Assembly: GCA_965243835.1 (NCBI GenBank)
Contig: OZ251578.1
Location: forward strand, 1,426,001-1,490,000
From: G965202665 sp965243835
Lineage (GTDB): Bacteria > Actinomycetota > Acidimicrobiia > Spongiisociales > Spongiisociaceae
Direction: 5' to 3'
Length of the DNA: 64,000 nucleotides
Shown: piece after piece, positions 33,973 through 42,320 of the stretch
Position numbering within the stretch: the first letter of the stretch is position 1
How the letters are laid out: each line of letters begins with the position of its first letter
The notes under the pieces: model-generated
Database searches by the model: none
What the model saw: the letters and a program-made list of their open reading frames with translations, nothing else
Told to the model about the DNA's origin: nothing
Position numbers and translations under genes: made by a program

Positions 33973-34637
33973 GCGAAGATGGAGGCCGTCTGCAAACCAC
34001 CAGCGCCCACCCCGCCGGTCTGATGAGGCAAACAAGGTCAAGTTGCCAGTCGCGGGGGCGCCGCGATAGTAATGCCTGTCCCTGCTAAGGCCGCTAATTC
34101 CGGTGTCGACCGCCGCGGGGGATGTAGGGGGGGAGGATGTCAGACCTCAGACGCCAAGGATGAACCGAATCGAAACAAGCGCATACGAGATTGAATCGAT
34201 GGAAATGGCACCGGAAACAGCGACCACAACATGCGCACTGATCAGGCCGAGGCAGTCGCAGTGTTTTCAGATGTGAGAACAGCCAACGGCGCAGGGCCAA
34301 CCATCCCGGAGTGACTACACGCCCTCCTCCGAGGGCAGTACGGCCAGGATTTCGCAAGAGAGATAGTAATCAACCCCCCGCAGGTCAGGATTTCCCTCTT
34401 ATGTGAAGGCGGCGGGAGCACTGTGAATAATGTTCCAGACACGCTTACTCCCTATCCGCCGGGTTCGTTCTGACGCACGGTTGACTGCCGCGTCGTTTGA
34501 CGGTGGTGAATAGAAGTTTCGGTCGAAGCGGGCAGGGCGGGTACTCATTTTCCTTCGTTCTGCAGGCCCCGATTTGCATGGCGGGCTTCAATCCGAGTCT
34601 GGTGCGGGGTCGGCGGCGGAAGGAGGGCCGTCGGTAA
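33973..34637. other. Gene-poor interval with possible decayed reading frame
   Basis: These 665 nt lie between cmk and the end of ispH and have lower GC than the flanks. No intact gene with a ribosome site is apparent. On the plus strand, frame fragments look protein-like: an ATG at 34160 gives 38 codons, and the frame at 34231-34473 runs 80 codons with one internal stop at 34312 (text either side includes AEAVAVFSDVRTANGAG and LRGQYGQDFAREIV). This may be a decayed gene. I see no match to rnpB, ssrA, SRP RNA or a known riboswitch. Confidence 0.35.
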
Positions 34638-35732
34638 TCAATCGGCGGGGGCCAGGTTGCGCAGGGCCCCGGCGGCGGTTAGTTCCCGGTCTTCGTCCAG
34701 GGGGCCCGGTTGCGGACAGGGGCGGGCGGTGAAACCGGCGGCGGCGGCGGCTTCCAGGGCGGTCAGAAACATGCGCAGACGGGCCGGGAGCGGAAAGTAT
34801 TCCCCCTCCTCGGTGATGCGGAACAGGGTGAAACCTTCCACCGGGTTGAGCTTTTCCACCACTTCCGCCACCAGATGGTCGGGGGCGGAGGCCCCGGCGG
34901 TGACCCCCACCGCCCGCACCCCCCGCAGCCATTCCTCCCGGATGCCCGCCGCCGACTCCACCCGGTAGGCGGGGACGTCCATCATGCGGGCGGTGCGCAC
35001 CAAGGCCCGGGTGTTGGACGAGTTGTCCGAACCCACTACCAGGATCAGGTCGCATTCCCGGCTCATTTCCCGCACCGCCCGCTGGCGGTTGGTGGTGGCG
35101 TAGCACAGGTCGCTTTTGCGGGCGGTGAGCAGGTTCGGAAACCGGTCGTCCGCCTCCCGCAGCACCGCCTCCCACTCGTGCAGGCCGAGGGTGGTCTGGG
35201 CGAACAGGGCCACCCGGCCGGGGTCGTCGGGCGTGAAATCCCCCAATCCCCGTTCCGGTTCCACCAGGGTGATGGCCGATGGGGCCTCGGCCACCGTTCC
35301 CACCGCCTCGTCGTGTCCCCGGTGTCCGACGAAAATAATGTCGTAGTCGCGGGCGGCCGCTTTTTTCACCTCGTGATGCACTTTGGTCACCAGCGGGCAC
35401 ACGGCGTCGATCACCACGCCCGCCCGCCGGTTGGCTTCCTCCGCCACCTCGGGAGCGGAGCCGTGCGCCGACAGCATCACCGGAGCCCCGGGAGGCGCCT
35501 GCTCCGGGGAGTCCACGAAAACCACCCCCGCTCGTTCGAAAGCCTCCACCACGAACCGGTTGTGGACTATTTCGTGATAGCAGTACACGGGGGCGGGGAA
35601 AATCTTCACCATCCAGGTCAGGGCCTTGATGGCCATGTCCACCCCGGCGCAGAACCCGCGCGGCTCCGCCAACAGCACCCGTTGCGGACGGGCCGGAGGG
35701 GCGGCGGAAGAGGATGCGGGGGGATGGGTCAT
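34638..35732 (-). CDS. ispH: 4-hydroxy-3-methylbut-2-enyl diphosphate reductase
   Basis: A 364-residue iron-sulfur enzyme, last step of the MEP isoprenoid pathway giving IPP and DMAPP. The three cluster cysteines are in EPRGFCAGVD, DAVCPLV and LCYATTNRQ; the HEIVHN histidine motif and TTLG segment are present. The ATG at 35732 gives a normal N-terminus; an 11-residue extension is possible. A TACGAT box (minus strand, 35746-35741) lies 8 nt before the ATG. Divergent from der with 85 nt between. Confidence 0.96.
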   Translation of the reverse strand: MTHPPASSSAAPPARPQRVLLAEPRGFCAGVDMAIKALTWMVKIFPAPVYCYHEIVHNRFVVEAFERAGVVFVDSPEQAPPGAPVMLSAHGSAPEVAEEANRRAGVVIDAVCPLVTKVHHEVKKAAARDYDIIFVGHRGHDEAVGTVAEAPSAITLVEPERGLGDFTPDDPGRVALFAQTTLGLHEWEAVLREADDRFPNLLTARKSDLCYATTNRQRAVREMSRECDLILVVGSDNSSNTRALVRTARMMDVPAYRVESAAGIREEWLRGVRAVGVTAGASAPDHLVAEVVEKLNPVEGFTLFRITEEGEYFPLPARLRMFLTALEAAAAAGFTARPCPQPGPLDEDRELTAAGALRNLAPAD

Positions 35733-35817
35733 TACCCGCCATCGTACCTTTTGCGCGCCGCGCATGGGGACTCCGGACGGCCCTGCAACCGGGAGGGGGC
35801 GTTCTTCCCTTTACAAT

Positions 35818-37203
35818 ATGAGCGTCGCCGACGAGAGCAGGGAGCCGGTCGCCGTGGAAACCTCCAACCCCGTGGTCGCCTTGGTGGGCCGCCCCAACGT
35901 GGGCAAATCCACGTTGGTCAACCGGATAGTGGGGGGGAGGGCGGCGGTTACCGAAGAAATGCCGGGGGTGACCCGCGACCGGCGCCGCTTCGACGCCGAG
36001 TGGAACGGACGCCGATTTGCGGTGATGGACACCGGGGGGTGGCGGCCGGCGGGCAAAGGGGAGCGGGGGCATCTGGAAGCCGACATTCGGGAACAGGCGG
36101 AGGCGGCCATCGCCGAGGCGGAGCTGGTGATTTTGGTAGTGGACGCGCAAGGCTCGATCACCACCGAAGACGCGGCCGTGGCCGCCCTGTTGCGCCCGGT
36201 GCGGGGAAGGGTGTTGGTGGCGGCCAACAAATCCGACAACGAAGAAACGGCCGTCGGGGCCGGGGTTTTCTACGGGCTGGGTTTGGGGGAACCCTTTCCG
36301 GTTTCGGCCATTCACGGGGCGGGGGTGGCCGACCTGTTGGACGAGGCGGCCTCCCGCTTGGGGGAGGCGGCCCCGCCGACGGAGCGGAGCCGGGAGGAGC
36401 CGCCGCAGGTGGCGATAATCGGACGCCCCAACGTGGGCAAATCCACCCTTTTCAACCGTCTGGTCGGCTCCCCGCGGGTGTTGGTGTCGCCGGTTCCGGG
36501 AACGACCCGCGACCCGATCGACGTCACCGTCGAAATGGGCGGAGCCCCCTACCGGCTGATCGACACGGCCGGAATGCGGAGGCGGCCCAAAATCGCCGAA
36601 GATGTGGAGTTTTTCTCGGTGTTGCGGGCCCGGGAAAGCCTGCGGGCGGCGGACGCGGCCCTGTTGTTGATCGACGCCCGGGAAGGGGTGACGCAACAGG
36701 ATCAACGCATTGCCCGGGAGGCGGCCTCCTCGGGGGCGGGCCTGGTCGTGGTCCTCAACAAATGGGACGGTATCGACGCCGAACAGCGGGAGCGCACCAC
36801 CGGCGAGGTGGGAAAACGGCTGGCCTTCGCCGGATGGGCCCCGGTGATACGCATCTCCGCCCTGACCGGAGCCCGTATGAAGCGCTTGGCCCCGGCTTTG
36901 GAAACGGTTCTGGAATCCCGCACCCGCCGCATACCCACCGCCCTCCTCAACCGTTTGACGGCGGACTGGACCGCGGCCCACCCGCCGCCGGTGCGCAAAG
37001 GGCGCCGTCCCCGGATAATGTACGCCGTCCAGTCGCAAACCGGGCCCCCCGCTTTTGTCTTTTTCGTCAAGGGGGGGAGCGTGGACGACACTTATCTGCG
37101 CTTTTTGGAGGGCCGGTTGCGGGGGGTTTGCGACTTCACCGGTTCCCCCCTGCGGTTGGCGGTACGGCGCGGGTCGGGTCCCCGTCGGAAAGGGCCGGGA
37201 TGA
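35818..37203 (+). CDS. der: Ribosome assembly GTPase Der (EngA)
   Basis: A 461-residue protein with two consecutive Era-type GTPase domains and a C-terminal KH-like domain; it acts in 50S ribosome maturation. Both P-loops read GRPNVGKSTL (near residues 24 and 203), with DTGG/DTAG switch II sequences, and ANKSD and LNKWD base-binding motifs. The ATG at 35818 lies directly after TACAAT, so if that is the -10 box the true start may be a GTG at 35854, which has GGGAG upstream. Confidence 0.95.
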   Translation: MSVADESREPVAVETSNPVVALVGRPNVGKSTLVNRIVGGRAAVTEEMPGVTRDRRRFDAEWNGRRFAVMDTGGWRPAGKGERGHLEADIREQAEAAIAEAELVILVVDAQGSITTEDAAVAALLRPVRGRVLVAANKSDNEETAVGAGVFYGLGLGEPFPVSAIHGAGVADLLDEAASRLGEAAPPTERSREEPPQVAIIGRPNVGKSTLFNRLVGSPRVLVSPVPGTTRDPIDVTVEMGGAPYRLIDTAGMRRRPKIAEDVEFFSVLRARESLRAADAALLLIDAREGVTQQDQRIAREAASSGAGLVVVLNKWDGIDAEQRERTTGEVGKRLAFAGWAPVIRISALTGARMKRLAPALETVLESRTRRIPTALLNRLTADWTAAHPPPVRKGRRPRIMYAVQSQTGPPAFVFFVKGGSVDDTYLRFLEGRLRGVCDFTGSPLRLAVRRGSGPRRKGPG

Positions 37204-37355
37204 GCCGAGAACCACCGCCGGGGGAGGCCCCGTCGGAGGAGGCGCCGTCGGAGGGCTCCCCGTTCGGGTTCAAACTGATACTGGGCTTGGCCGTGCTTTA
37301 TCTGGGATGGCGGCTGGCGCAGGGGATAATGTGGGTGATTCGCCAGCTGGGATAA
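37200..37355 (+). CDS. Small single-span membrane protein
   Basis: A 51-residue protein whose ATG overlaps the der stop (ATGA). The first 22 residues are Pro/Glu-rich with a repeated PSE motif; residues 24-48 form one membrane helix (KLILGLAVLYLGWRLAQGI). Translational coupling with der and the typical hydrophobic segment make it likely to be real. Function unknown. Confidence 0.65.
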   Translation: MSREPPPGEAPSEEAPSEGSPFGFKLILGLAVLYLGWRLAQGIMWVIRQLG

Positions 37356-37368
37356 GCGGAGGCGCCTA

Positions 37369-37445
37369 TGGTCGGGCTGGCGGGATTTGAACCCGCGACC
37401 TCTTGACCCCCAGTCAAGCGCGCTGCCAAGCTGCGCCACAGCCCG
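37369..37445 (-). tRNA. tRNA-Pro (anticodon GGG)
   Basis: A 77-nt tRNA on the minus strand with a complete cloverleaf. The 7-bp acceptor stem is CGGGCTG with CAGCCCG, the anticodon stem is CTTGA/TCAAG around a CTGGGGG loop giving anticodon GGG, and the T arm is GCGGGTTCAAATCCCGC. The 3' CCA is encoded. Confidence 0.95.
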
Positions 37446-37535
37446 GTTGTACTGGCCATTGTAGCGCCGTTGCCGGAGAAGAGGCGCGTAGGATGCGGAA
37501 CGGGCAGTCCGCCGTCGCTCGCGGGAGGGAAAAAA

Positions 37536-38159
37536 ATGAAATCCGAATCTTCCCCTGATCTTGATCCGGTCGCCGACGACCGCGGCTTGTGGACCGTGCC
37601 CAACCTGATTTCACTGTTGCGCATCTGCGCCATTCCGCTCTTTTTGTGGTTGTTGCTGGGGGCGGACGATCCGCGGGGGGCGGCCCTGGTCTTGATCGTC
37701 ATCGGGGCGTCCGACTTCCTGGACGGGGCCTTGGCCCGCAAACTGGGGCAGACCTCGGAGATAGGCAAGTTGCTGGACCCCACCGCCGACCGACTGGCCA
37801 TTTTGGCGGCGCTGATCGGGGGGTTGGCGGCGGGGGTGGTTCCGGGTTGGTTGGGATGGCCGCTTTTGGTGCGGGAAATACTGGTGGCGGGGGGAACCTT
37901 GTTCCTGGTGGGCAAGCTGTCCGCAAAACCGATGGTGCGGCCCGCGGGCAAGTGGGCCACGGCCATCGTCTACGCCTCCATCCCCGCCTATTACCTGGCC
38001 GCGGCCGGGGTTGCGACCTGGTTCGCCCCTCCCCGCTTTTGGAGCGCGCTGGGGGCGGTGACCGGCATAGTCGGGTTGGTCTTGTACTGGGGCGTGACTT
38101 GGCTGTATCTGGGGGATCTGCGCCGGGCCCTGGCCGCCTCAAGCTCCACTTCAACCTAA
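37536..38159 (+). CDS. CDP-alcohol phosphatidyltransferase (PgsA-like)
   Basis: A 207-residue integral membrane enzyme of the CDP-alcohol phosphatidyltransferase family. The catalytic signature DG-x2-AR-x8-G-x3-D-x3-D is complete in DFLDGALARKL...GKLLDPTADR (near residues 60-86). Start ATG at 37536 follows GGGAGGG. Phosphatidylglycerolphosphate synthase is the likely activity; a second, different family member at 52420 lies in the PIM cassette. Confidence 0.88.
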   Translation: MKSESSPDLDPVADDRGLWTVPNLISLLRICAIPLFLWLLLGADDPRGAALVLIVIGASDFLDGALARKLGQTSEIGKLLDPTADRLAILAALIGGLAAGVVPGWLGWPLLVREILVAGGTLFLVGKLSAKPMVRPAGKWATAIVYASIPAYYLAAAGVATWFAPPRFWSALGAVTGIVGLVLYWGVTWLYLGDLRRALAASSSTST

Positions 38160-38197
38160 GGGAGGGAGCGCCCGCCCGCCCCTAAACCGGATTAACG

Positions 38198-38224
38198 TTG
38201 AAATGCGGGAGGGGAGGCTATAAT
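38198..38224 (+). promoter_or_regulatory. Promoter of the garA-like gene (leaderless)
   Basis: TTGAAA (38198-38203) and a perfect TATAAT (38219-38224) are 15 bp apart. The predicted transcription start, about 7 nt after the -10 box, coincides with the ATG at 38231, so the mRNA would be leaderless. Confidence 0.65.
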
Positions 38225-38230
38225 GACCCT

Positions 38231-38662
38231 ATGGATGAGATGGAGAGCGGGCCCCCCGGTGCGGAACCCGGAGAGTTCGTCGCCGAAACCGACCCGACCG
38301 TCATCTACGTGCCGGTCCGGGAGACCTCTCTTACGCCCGAGGCCGCCCGGGCCATGGCCGGCGTGAAAGGCATCGCCCTGATAGTGGAACGCGGCCCGGA
38401 GGCGGGCAAGACCTGGCTTTTGGGAATGGGGGACACCGAGTTGGGCCGCCACTTGTCCAACGACATCGTGCTCGACGACATCACCGTTTCCCGTCGTCAC
38501 TGCACGATCAGGGTCACCGACCAGAAAATATCCCTGTTGGACGCCGGTTCCACCAATGGCAGCTACGTGAACGGCCAACGGGTGGACGCCGCTCCGCTGG
38601 CGGCGGGCGACCGGTTGCTGATCGGCAAGTTTCATTTGATGGTGGCCCGGGGCGATGGTTGA
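38231..38662 (+). CDS. FHA-domain protein, GarA/OdhI-like
   Basis: A 143-residue protein with a C-terminal FHA domain (GDTELGRHLSNDIVLDD, then SRRHCTI, SLLDAGSTNGSYVNG), which binds phosphothreonine. An N-terminal tail with RETSLT near residue 34 resembles, imperfectly, the phosphorylatable ETTS motif of GarA and OdhI, which control 2-oxoglutarate dehydrogenase and glutamate metabolism in a Ser/Thr-kinase-dependent way. The neighbouring MerR, DUF151 and second MerR genes match the Rv1827-Rv1830 order, supporting GarA identity. An earlier TTG is inside the promoter. Confidence 0.82.
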   Translation: MDEMESGPPGAEPGEFVAETDPTVIYVPVRETSLTPEAARAMAGVKGIALIVERGPEAGKTWLLGMGDTELGRHLSNDIVLDDITVSRRHCTIRVTDQKISLLDAGSTNGSYVNGQRVDAAPLAAGDRLLIGKFHLMVARGDG

Positions 38663-39359
38663 GGAGGAAGTCCTCACCATCGGCGAGGTCATCAATCTCC
38701 TGAAAGACGATTTCCCCGATGCGACGGTTTCCAAAGTCAGGTTTTTGGAAAGCCAGGGGTTGATCACCCCCACCCGCTCCGCCTCCGGATACCGCCAGTT
38801 CGTCGCCGCGGACGTGGACCGGTTGCGCTTCATTATGGAACAGCAACGGGATTGGTTTTTGCCGCTGAAGGTGATCCGCTCCCAACTGACCCTTTGGGAG
38901 CGGGGGGAGGAGCCTTCCCCGGTTCGGGAGCACGGTTCGGCTTCCATCCGGGGGTTGCTGGAGGCGGAGGACGATGAGGAATTGTTCGACGAGCAGGAAC
39001 TGGCCCGCCGGGCCAAGCTAACCAGGGAGCAGGTTCGGGAGTTGGCGCGGAACGGCCTGATAACCCCCTACGGGAGCAAACCGGATCAGATGTTCTCCGC
39101 CCGGCAGGCGGCCATCGCCCGCCAATGCGGGGCCCTGTTGGAAATGGGGTTGGAAGCCCGCCATCTGCGGGGGGTGCGCCACTCGGCGGCGCGCAGCGCC
39201 GATTTGCTGATCGGATTGACCGCCCCGGTGCGCCGTCGTCGCAACCCGCAGGCCCGTCAAGAGGCCATGGACGCCCTCGCCGACTGTTCCGAAGCTTTGA
39301 ACCGGTTGATGACGTTGCTGTTCTCCATGGAGATCAGGGCGGTCATCAACCCCGACTGA
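38655..39359 (+). CDS. MerR-family regulator, FtsR-like
   Basis: A 234-residue regulator with an N-terminal MerR winged helix (TIGEVINLLKDDFPDATVSKVRFLE region, then GYRQF) and a second helical domain with a further winged-helix-like segment. It overlaps the garA-like gene by 8 nt, as in the mycobacterial Rv1827-Rv1828 pair. The corynebacterial and mycobacterial orthologue FtsR activates ftsZ transcription; that function here is inferred from order and similarity. Confidence 0.85.
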   Translation: MVEEEVLTIGEVINLLKDDFPDATVSKVRFLESQGLITPTRSASGYRQFVAADVDRLRFIMEQQRDWFLPLKVIRSQLTLWERGEEPSPVREHGSASIRGLLEAEDDEELFDEQELARRAKLTREQVRELARNGLITPYGSKPDQMFSARQAAIARQCGALLEMGLEARHLRGVRHSAARSADLLIGLTAPVRRRRNPQARQEAMDALADCSEALNRLMTLLFSMEIRAVINPD

Positions 39360-39367
39360 GGTTGGTT

Positions 39368-40543
39368 GTGCGCCGGGCGGCGGCCGGGTTGACGGCGGTT
39401 GCCCTGTTCCTGCTGACCGCCCCGGCGGGCGGGGAGGCGGCCCTGTCCGGCGGACCGGGAGGTTTCCCCCCGGCGGCGCTGGTTCCGGCTCCGCCCCCGG
39501 AGGTGACCGCCGAGGCGTGGATACTCTACGACGACTCGTACGGGCGGGAGCTGGCCTCCTCCAACGCCGATCTGACGCGGGCGCCGGCTTCCACCACCAA
39601 GATGATGACCGCCCTGGTGGTGTTGGAGTCGGCCGGGTTGGACGGAGAAGCGGTTATCAGCCGGCGGGCGGCGGCGGTGGGGGAGTCGGAAATAGGACTG
39701 GCGGCGGGGGAGGAATCGTGGGCGGTGCGGGACCTGTTGGCCGCCTTGTTGCTGGACAGCGCCAACGACGCGGCGGTGGCCCTGGCCGAGCATACGGCGG
39801 GTTCCGTGGAGGGTTTTGCGGAAATGATGAACGACCGCGCCTCGGAAATGGGGCTGGCGGGGACCCGTTTTGCGAACCCGCACGGTTTGGACCAGGAGGG
39901 CCATTACAGCACGGCCCGCGACCTGCTGGCCGTAGCCCGGGCCGGAATGGAAAACCCGGACTTCGCCCACCTGGCGGGGGCGCAGTCGGCCAACCTGCCC
40001 GCCGACCCGGAGGGCAATCCGCGCACCGCGCTCAACACCAACCGGTTGCTGGCCGACTATCCGGGGGCCATCGGCGTCAAAACCGGCTACACCGACCGGG
40101 CCGGACTGTCGCTGGCGGCGGCCGCGGAACGGGACGGGCGGCGCCTGTACGCGGTGGTTTTGGGTTCCGATGATCACTTCGCCGAGGCGGCCGCCCTGCT
40201 GGACTACGGGTTCCGGGAATTCGGAATCGCCGCCTTGGTGGAAGAGAAGGGCCGCCTCCGGCCTTTGGGGGGGCTTCTGGCCGGAGAGCCCCTGCCGGCT
40301 CCGCAACCGGGTCTGTTCACCGAGGTGACCGTCCCCGCCCCGCCCCCCACAGTTTCCCGCCCGCCGGCCCCCGTCCCGCCCGCCGCCCCTCCCTCCCCCC
40401 GACCGGAGCCGACCGACCGGACGGAGACGGACGCCGCCCTCCCGTCCGGGGAAGCGGCGGCGGACGCCCCCGACCTGCCCGCATTGCGGGACGCCCTAGG
40501 CTGGGCGGTCCGTTACATGGGCCTACTGTTAGGCGGACAATGA
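39368..40543 (+). CDS. D-alanyl-D-alanine carboxypeptidase (PBP5/DacA type)
   Basis: A 391-residue exported penicillin-binding protein trimming peptidoglycan stem peptides. After a signal peptide (residues 1-25) the active-site motifs are SxxK in ASTTKMM (near residue 74), SxN in DSANDAA (near 128) and KTG in GVKTGYTD (near 239). A Pro-rich segment and a short amphipathic C-terminal helix (LRDALGWAVRYMGLLLGG) suggest membrane association. Start GTG at 39368 or TTG at 39362. Overlaps hpt by 4 bp. Confidence 0.93.
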   Translation: MRRAAAGLTAVALFLLTAPAGGEAALSGGPGGFPPAALVPAPPPEVTAEAWILYDDSYGRELASSNADLTRAPASTTKMMTALVVLESAGLDGEAVISRRAAAVGESEIGLAAGEESWAVRDLLAALLLDSANDAAVALAEHTAGSVEGFAEMMNDRASEMGLAGTRFANPHGLDQEGHYSTARDLLAVARAGMENPDFAHLAGAQSANLPADPEGNPRTALNTNRLLADYPGAIGVKTGYTDRAGLSLAAAAERDGRRLYAVVLGSDDHFAEAAALLDYGFREFGIAALVEEKGRLRPLGGLLAGEPLPAPQPGLFTEVTVPAPPPTVSRPPAPVPPAAPPSPRPEPTDRTETDAALPSGEAAADAPDLPALRDALGWAVRYMGLLLGGQ

Positions 40544-41148
40544 CCCAACCAGGACCAGGGGATATGACCGGCCGGCCGGCCGCATCGGAGGTCTTCGCCG
40601 AGGTGGCTTCCGCGCAGGCCATCGCCTCCCGGGTGGCGGAGCTGGGACGCCGCATCTCGGAAGACTACGAGGGGCGGACGCCGGTGTTGCTGGGAGTGCT
40701 TTCCGGCTCGCTGATGTTTCACGCCGACCTGGTGCGCAGCATCACCGTGGCCAGCGAAACCGATTTTCTGGCCCTGACCCGGTTCGGGGAGGGGGGCAGG
40801 GTGCGCTTGGCCATGGACGCCGCCGCCAACCTGGAGGGCCGCCATGTGCTGATCGTGGAGGACATAGTCGACACCGGCTTCACGCTCTCGTTGCTGATCA
40901 GGACGTTGCAGACCCGCAACTGCGCCGAGGTGCGCACCGCCGCGCTGTTGGACAAGGTCCCCCGCCGCATCGTGGATGTTCCCATCGACTACCGGGGGTT
41001 CGAAGTCGGCGACGAGTTTCTGCTGGGCTACGGCTTGGACTGGGAGGGGATGTTCCGCAACCTTCCCTCCTTGTGGGCGGTGATGGACTTTGCCCGGTTC
41101 AGCGAAAATCCCACCGCCCTGTTTGAGGTTGCCTACGCAAATGTATAG
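40540..41148 (+). CDS. hpt: Hypoxanthine phosphoribosyltransferase
   Basis: A 202-residue purine-salvage enzyme converting hypoxanthine or guanine with PRPP to the nucleotide. The PRPP loop VLIVEDIVDTGFTL (near residues 104-117) is diagnostic; GVLSGSLMFHADLVR near residue 52 contributes the pyrophosphate loop. The ATG overlaps the carboxypeptidase stop. In actinobacteria hpt often lies beside tilS and ftsH; here it is within the GarA-DUF151 block. Confidence 0.94.
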   Translation: MTQPGPGDMTGRPAASEVFAEVASAQAIASRVAELGRRISEDYEGRTPVLLGVLSGSLMFHADLVRSITVASETDFLALTRFGEGGRVRLAMDAAANLEGRHVLIVEDIVDTGFTLSLLIRTLQTRNCAEVRTAALLDKVPRRIVDVPIDYRGFEVGDEFLLGYGLDWEGMFRNLPSLWAVMDFARFSENPTALFEVAYANV

Positions 41149-41157
41149 GCTCGTCCT

Positions 41158-41640
41158 ATGAGCGACGCCTTGCCGATGGACCTGGTCGGGGTTCGGATCG
41201 AGTACCCCACCAACCAGCCGATCGTGTTGTTGCGCGAGGCGGAGGGGGTGCGGTATCTGGCGATCTGGATCGGGGCCATGGAGGCCACCGCCATCGCCTA
41301 CGCCCTGGAGGGCGTCAACAACCCCCGCCCTTTCACCCACGACTTGCTACGGACGGTCATCGAAGAGTTGGGGGCGGAGGTGAGCCGGGTGACGGTCACC
41401 GAGTTGCGGGACAGCATCTACTACGCCGAACTGATCTTGTCCCGGGGCAAAGGGGAAGTGAGCGTGAGCTCCCGCCCGTCGGACGCCATCGCCTTGGCGG
41501 CCCGCACCGGAGCCCCCTTGTACGCCACCGAAGAGGTTTTGCGGGATGCGGGGATCGAAATCAAGGACGAAGACCAGGAAGCCGAAGTGGAACGCTTCAA
41601 AGAATTCCTGGAAGATTTGACCCCCGAAGACTTCGCCTGA
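41158..41640 (+). CDS. Bifunctional nuclease family protein (DUF151)
   Basis: A 160-residue protein of the DUF151/bifunctional nuclease family. It contains LPIWIG-like LAIWIGAMEATAIA (residues about 37-50), RPFTHDLL and SSRPSDAIALA, the hallmark segments. It corresponds to Rv1829. DNase/RNase activity is described in plants; the bacterial role is less clear. The acidic C-terminal tail (EFLEDLTPEDF) is typical. Confidence 0.92.
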   Translation: MSDALPMDLVGVRIEYPTNQPIVLLREAEGVRYLAIWIGAMEATAIAYALEGVNNPRPFTHDLLRTVIEELGAEVSRVTVTELRDSIYYAELILSRGKGEVSVSSRPSDAIALAARTGAPLYATEEVLRDAGIEIKDEDQEAEVERFKEFLEDLTPEDFA

Positions 41641-41805
41641 CGCCGAACGGGGAAGCCGGCGCGGGCGCGGCTTGGGGGAGGGGGCGCGGTAAATGATTGA
41701 TAAACCGGACGGATGCGTCTAGCCTGCCTGATAGCGGGCGGGTAGTTACGGCTATGTAAGCCGCCGCCCGGCGGAGGCGGCGGAGCAAACGGAAGGCGGA
41801 CAATT
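41641..41805 (+). promoter_or_regulatory. Upstream region of the second merR gene, with hairpin
   Basis: 165 nt without a gene. It contains an inverted repeat CCGCCGCC (from 41761) with GGCGGCGG that could form a hairpin about 25 nt before the ribosome site of the merR gene. No T-run follows, so an intrinsic terminator is not evident. Confidence 0.35.
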
Positions 41806-42306
41806 ATGCAACTAACCACGGCGGAAACGGGGGAGGCGGAGATGGAGGGTTACGGCGGCCCGCGGGTGTGCAAGTTGGCGGGCATCACCTACCGGCAACT
41901 TGATTATTGGGCCCGCACCGGACTGCTCACGCCCTCCCTGCAGGAGGCGCAGGGGTCCGGCACCCAGCGGCTGTATTCATTTGAGGACGTGGTGCGGTTG
42001 CGGATCATTAAACGCATTCTGGACACCGGTATGAACCTCAACAAGATCCGCCGGACGGTGGAATGGTTGCGTCGGGAAATGGAAGACGGAAAAGATCTGT
42101 CCGGGATGACTTTGATGTCGGACGGAGCGTCCATTTTCGCAGTGGGCAGCCCCCAAGAAGTGATCGACGTTTTGCAGAGGGGGCAGGCGGTGTTCGCCAT
42201 CGCCATCGGGCCGGTGATGGAAGAACTCGCCGGCGGGTTGCTGGAGTTGCCCCCGATGACGGAAACCGGCCGCGGGGAGCCGGGTGCGGCGGCCGCCGCC
42301 GGCTGA
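41806..42306 (+). CDS. MerR-family regulator (Rv1830-like)
   Basis: A 166-residue MerR protein. Residues about 15-85 form the winged helix (CKLAGITYRQLDYWARTGLL, SGTQRLYSFEDVVRL), and the rest is a helical effector or dimerisation region ending in a Gly/Ala-rich tail. It follows the DUF151 gene as Rv1830 follows Rv1829. Ligand not known. Confidence 0.88.
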   Translation: MQLTTAETGEAEMEGYGGPRVCKLAGITYRQLDYWARTGLLTPSLQEAQGSGTQRLYSFEDVVRLRIIKRILDTGMNLNKIRRTVEWLRREMEDGKDLSGMTLMSDGASIFAVGSPQEVIDVLQRGQAVFAIAIGPVMEELAGGLLELPPMTETGRGEPGAAAAAG

Positions 42307-42320
42307 GGGAGGAAAGCGGT

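Noticed and set aside
34094..34357. Minus-strand 87-codon frame with several cysteines
   Set aside because: No ribosome site, no recognisable zinc pattern with regular spacing, and the interval as a whole looks non-coding.
33973..34637. rnpB, ssrA or SRP RNA in the gap after cmk
   Set aside because: None of the conserved core sequences of these RNAs is visible.
34588..37215. 875-codon minus-strand frame across ispH and der
   Set aside because: Its sequence is an out-of-frame reading of ispH and the complement of der. Both real genes are supported by catalytic motifs.
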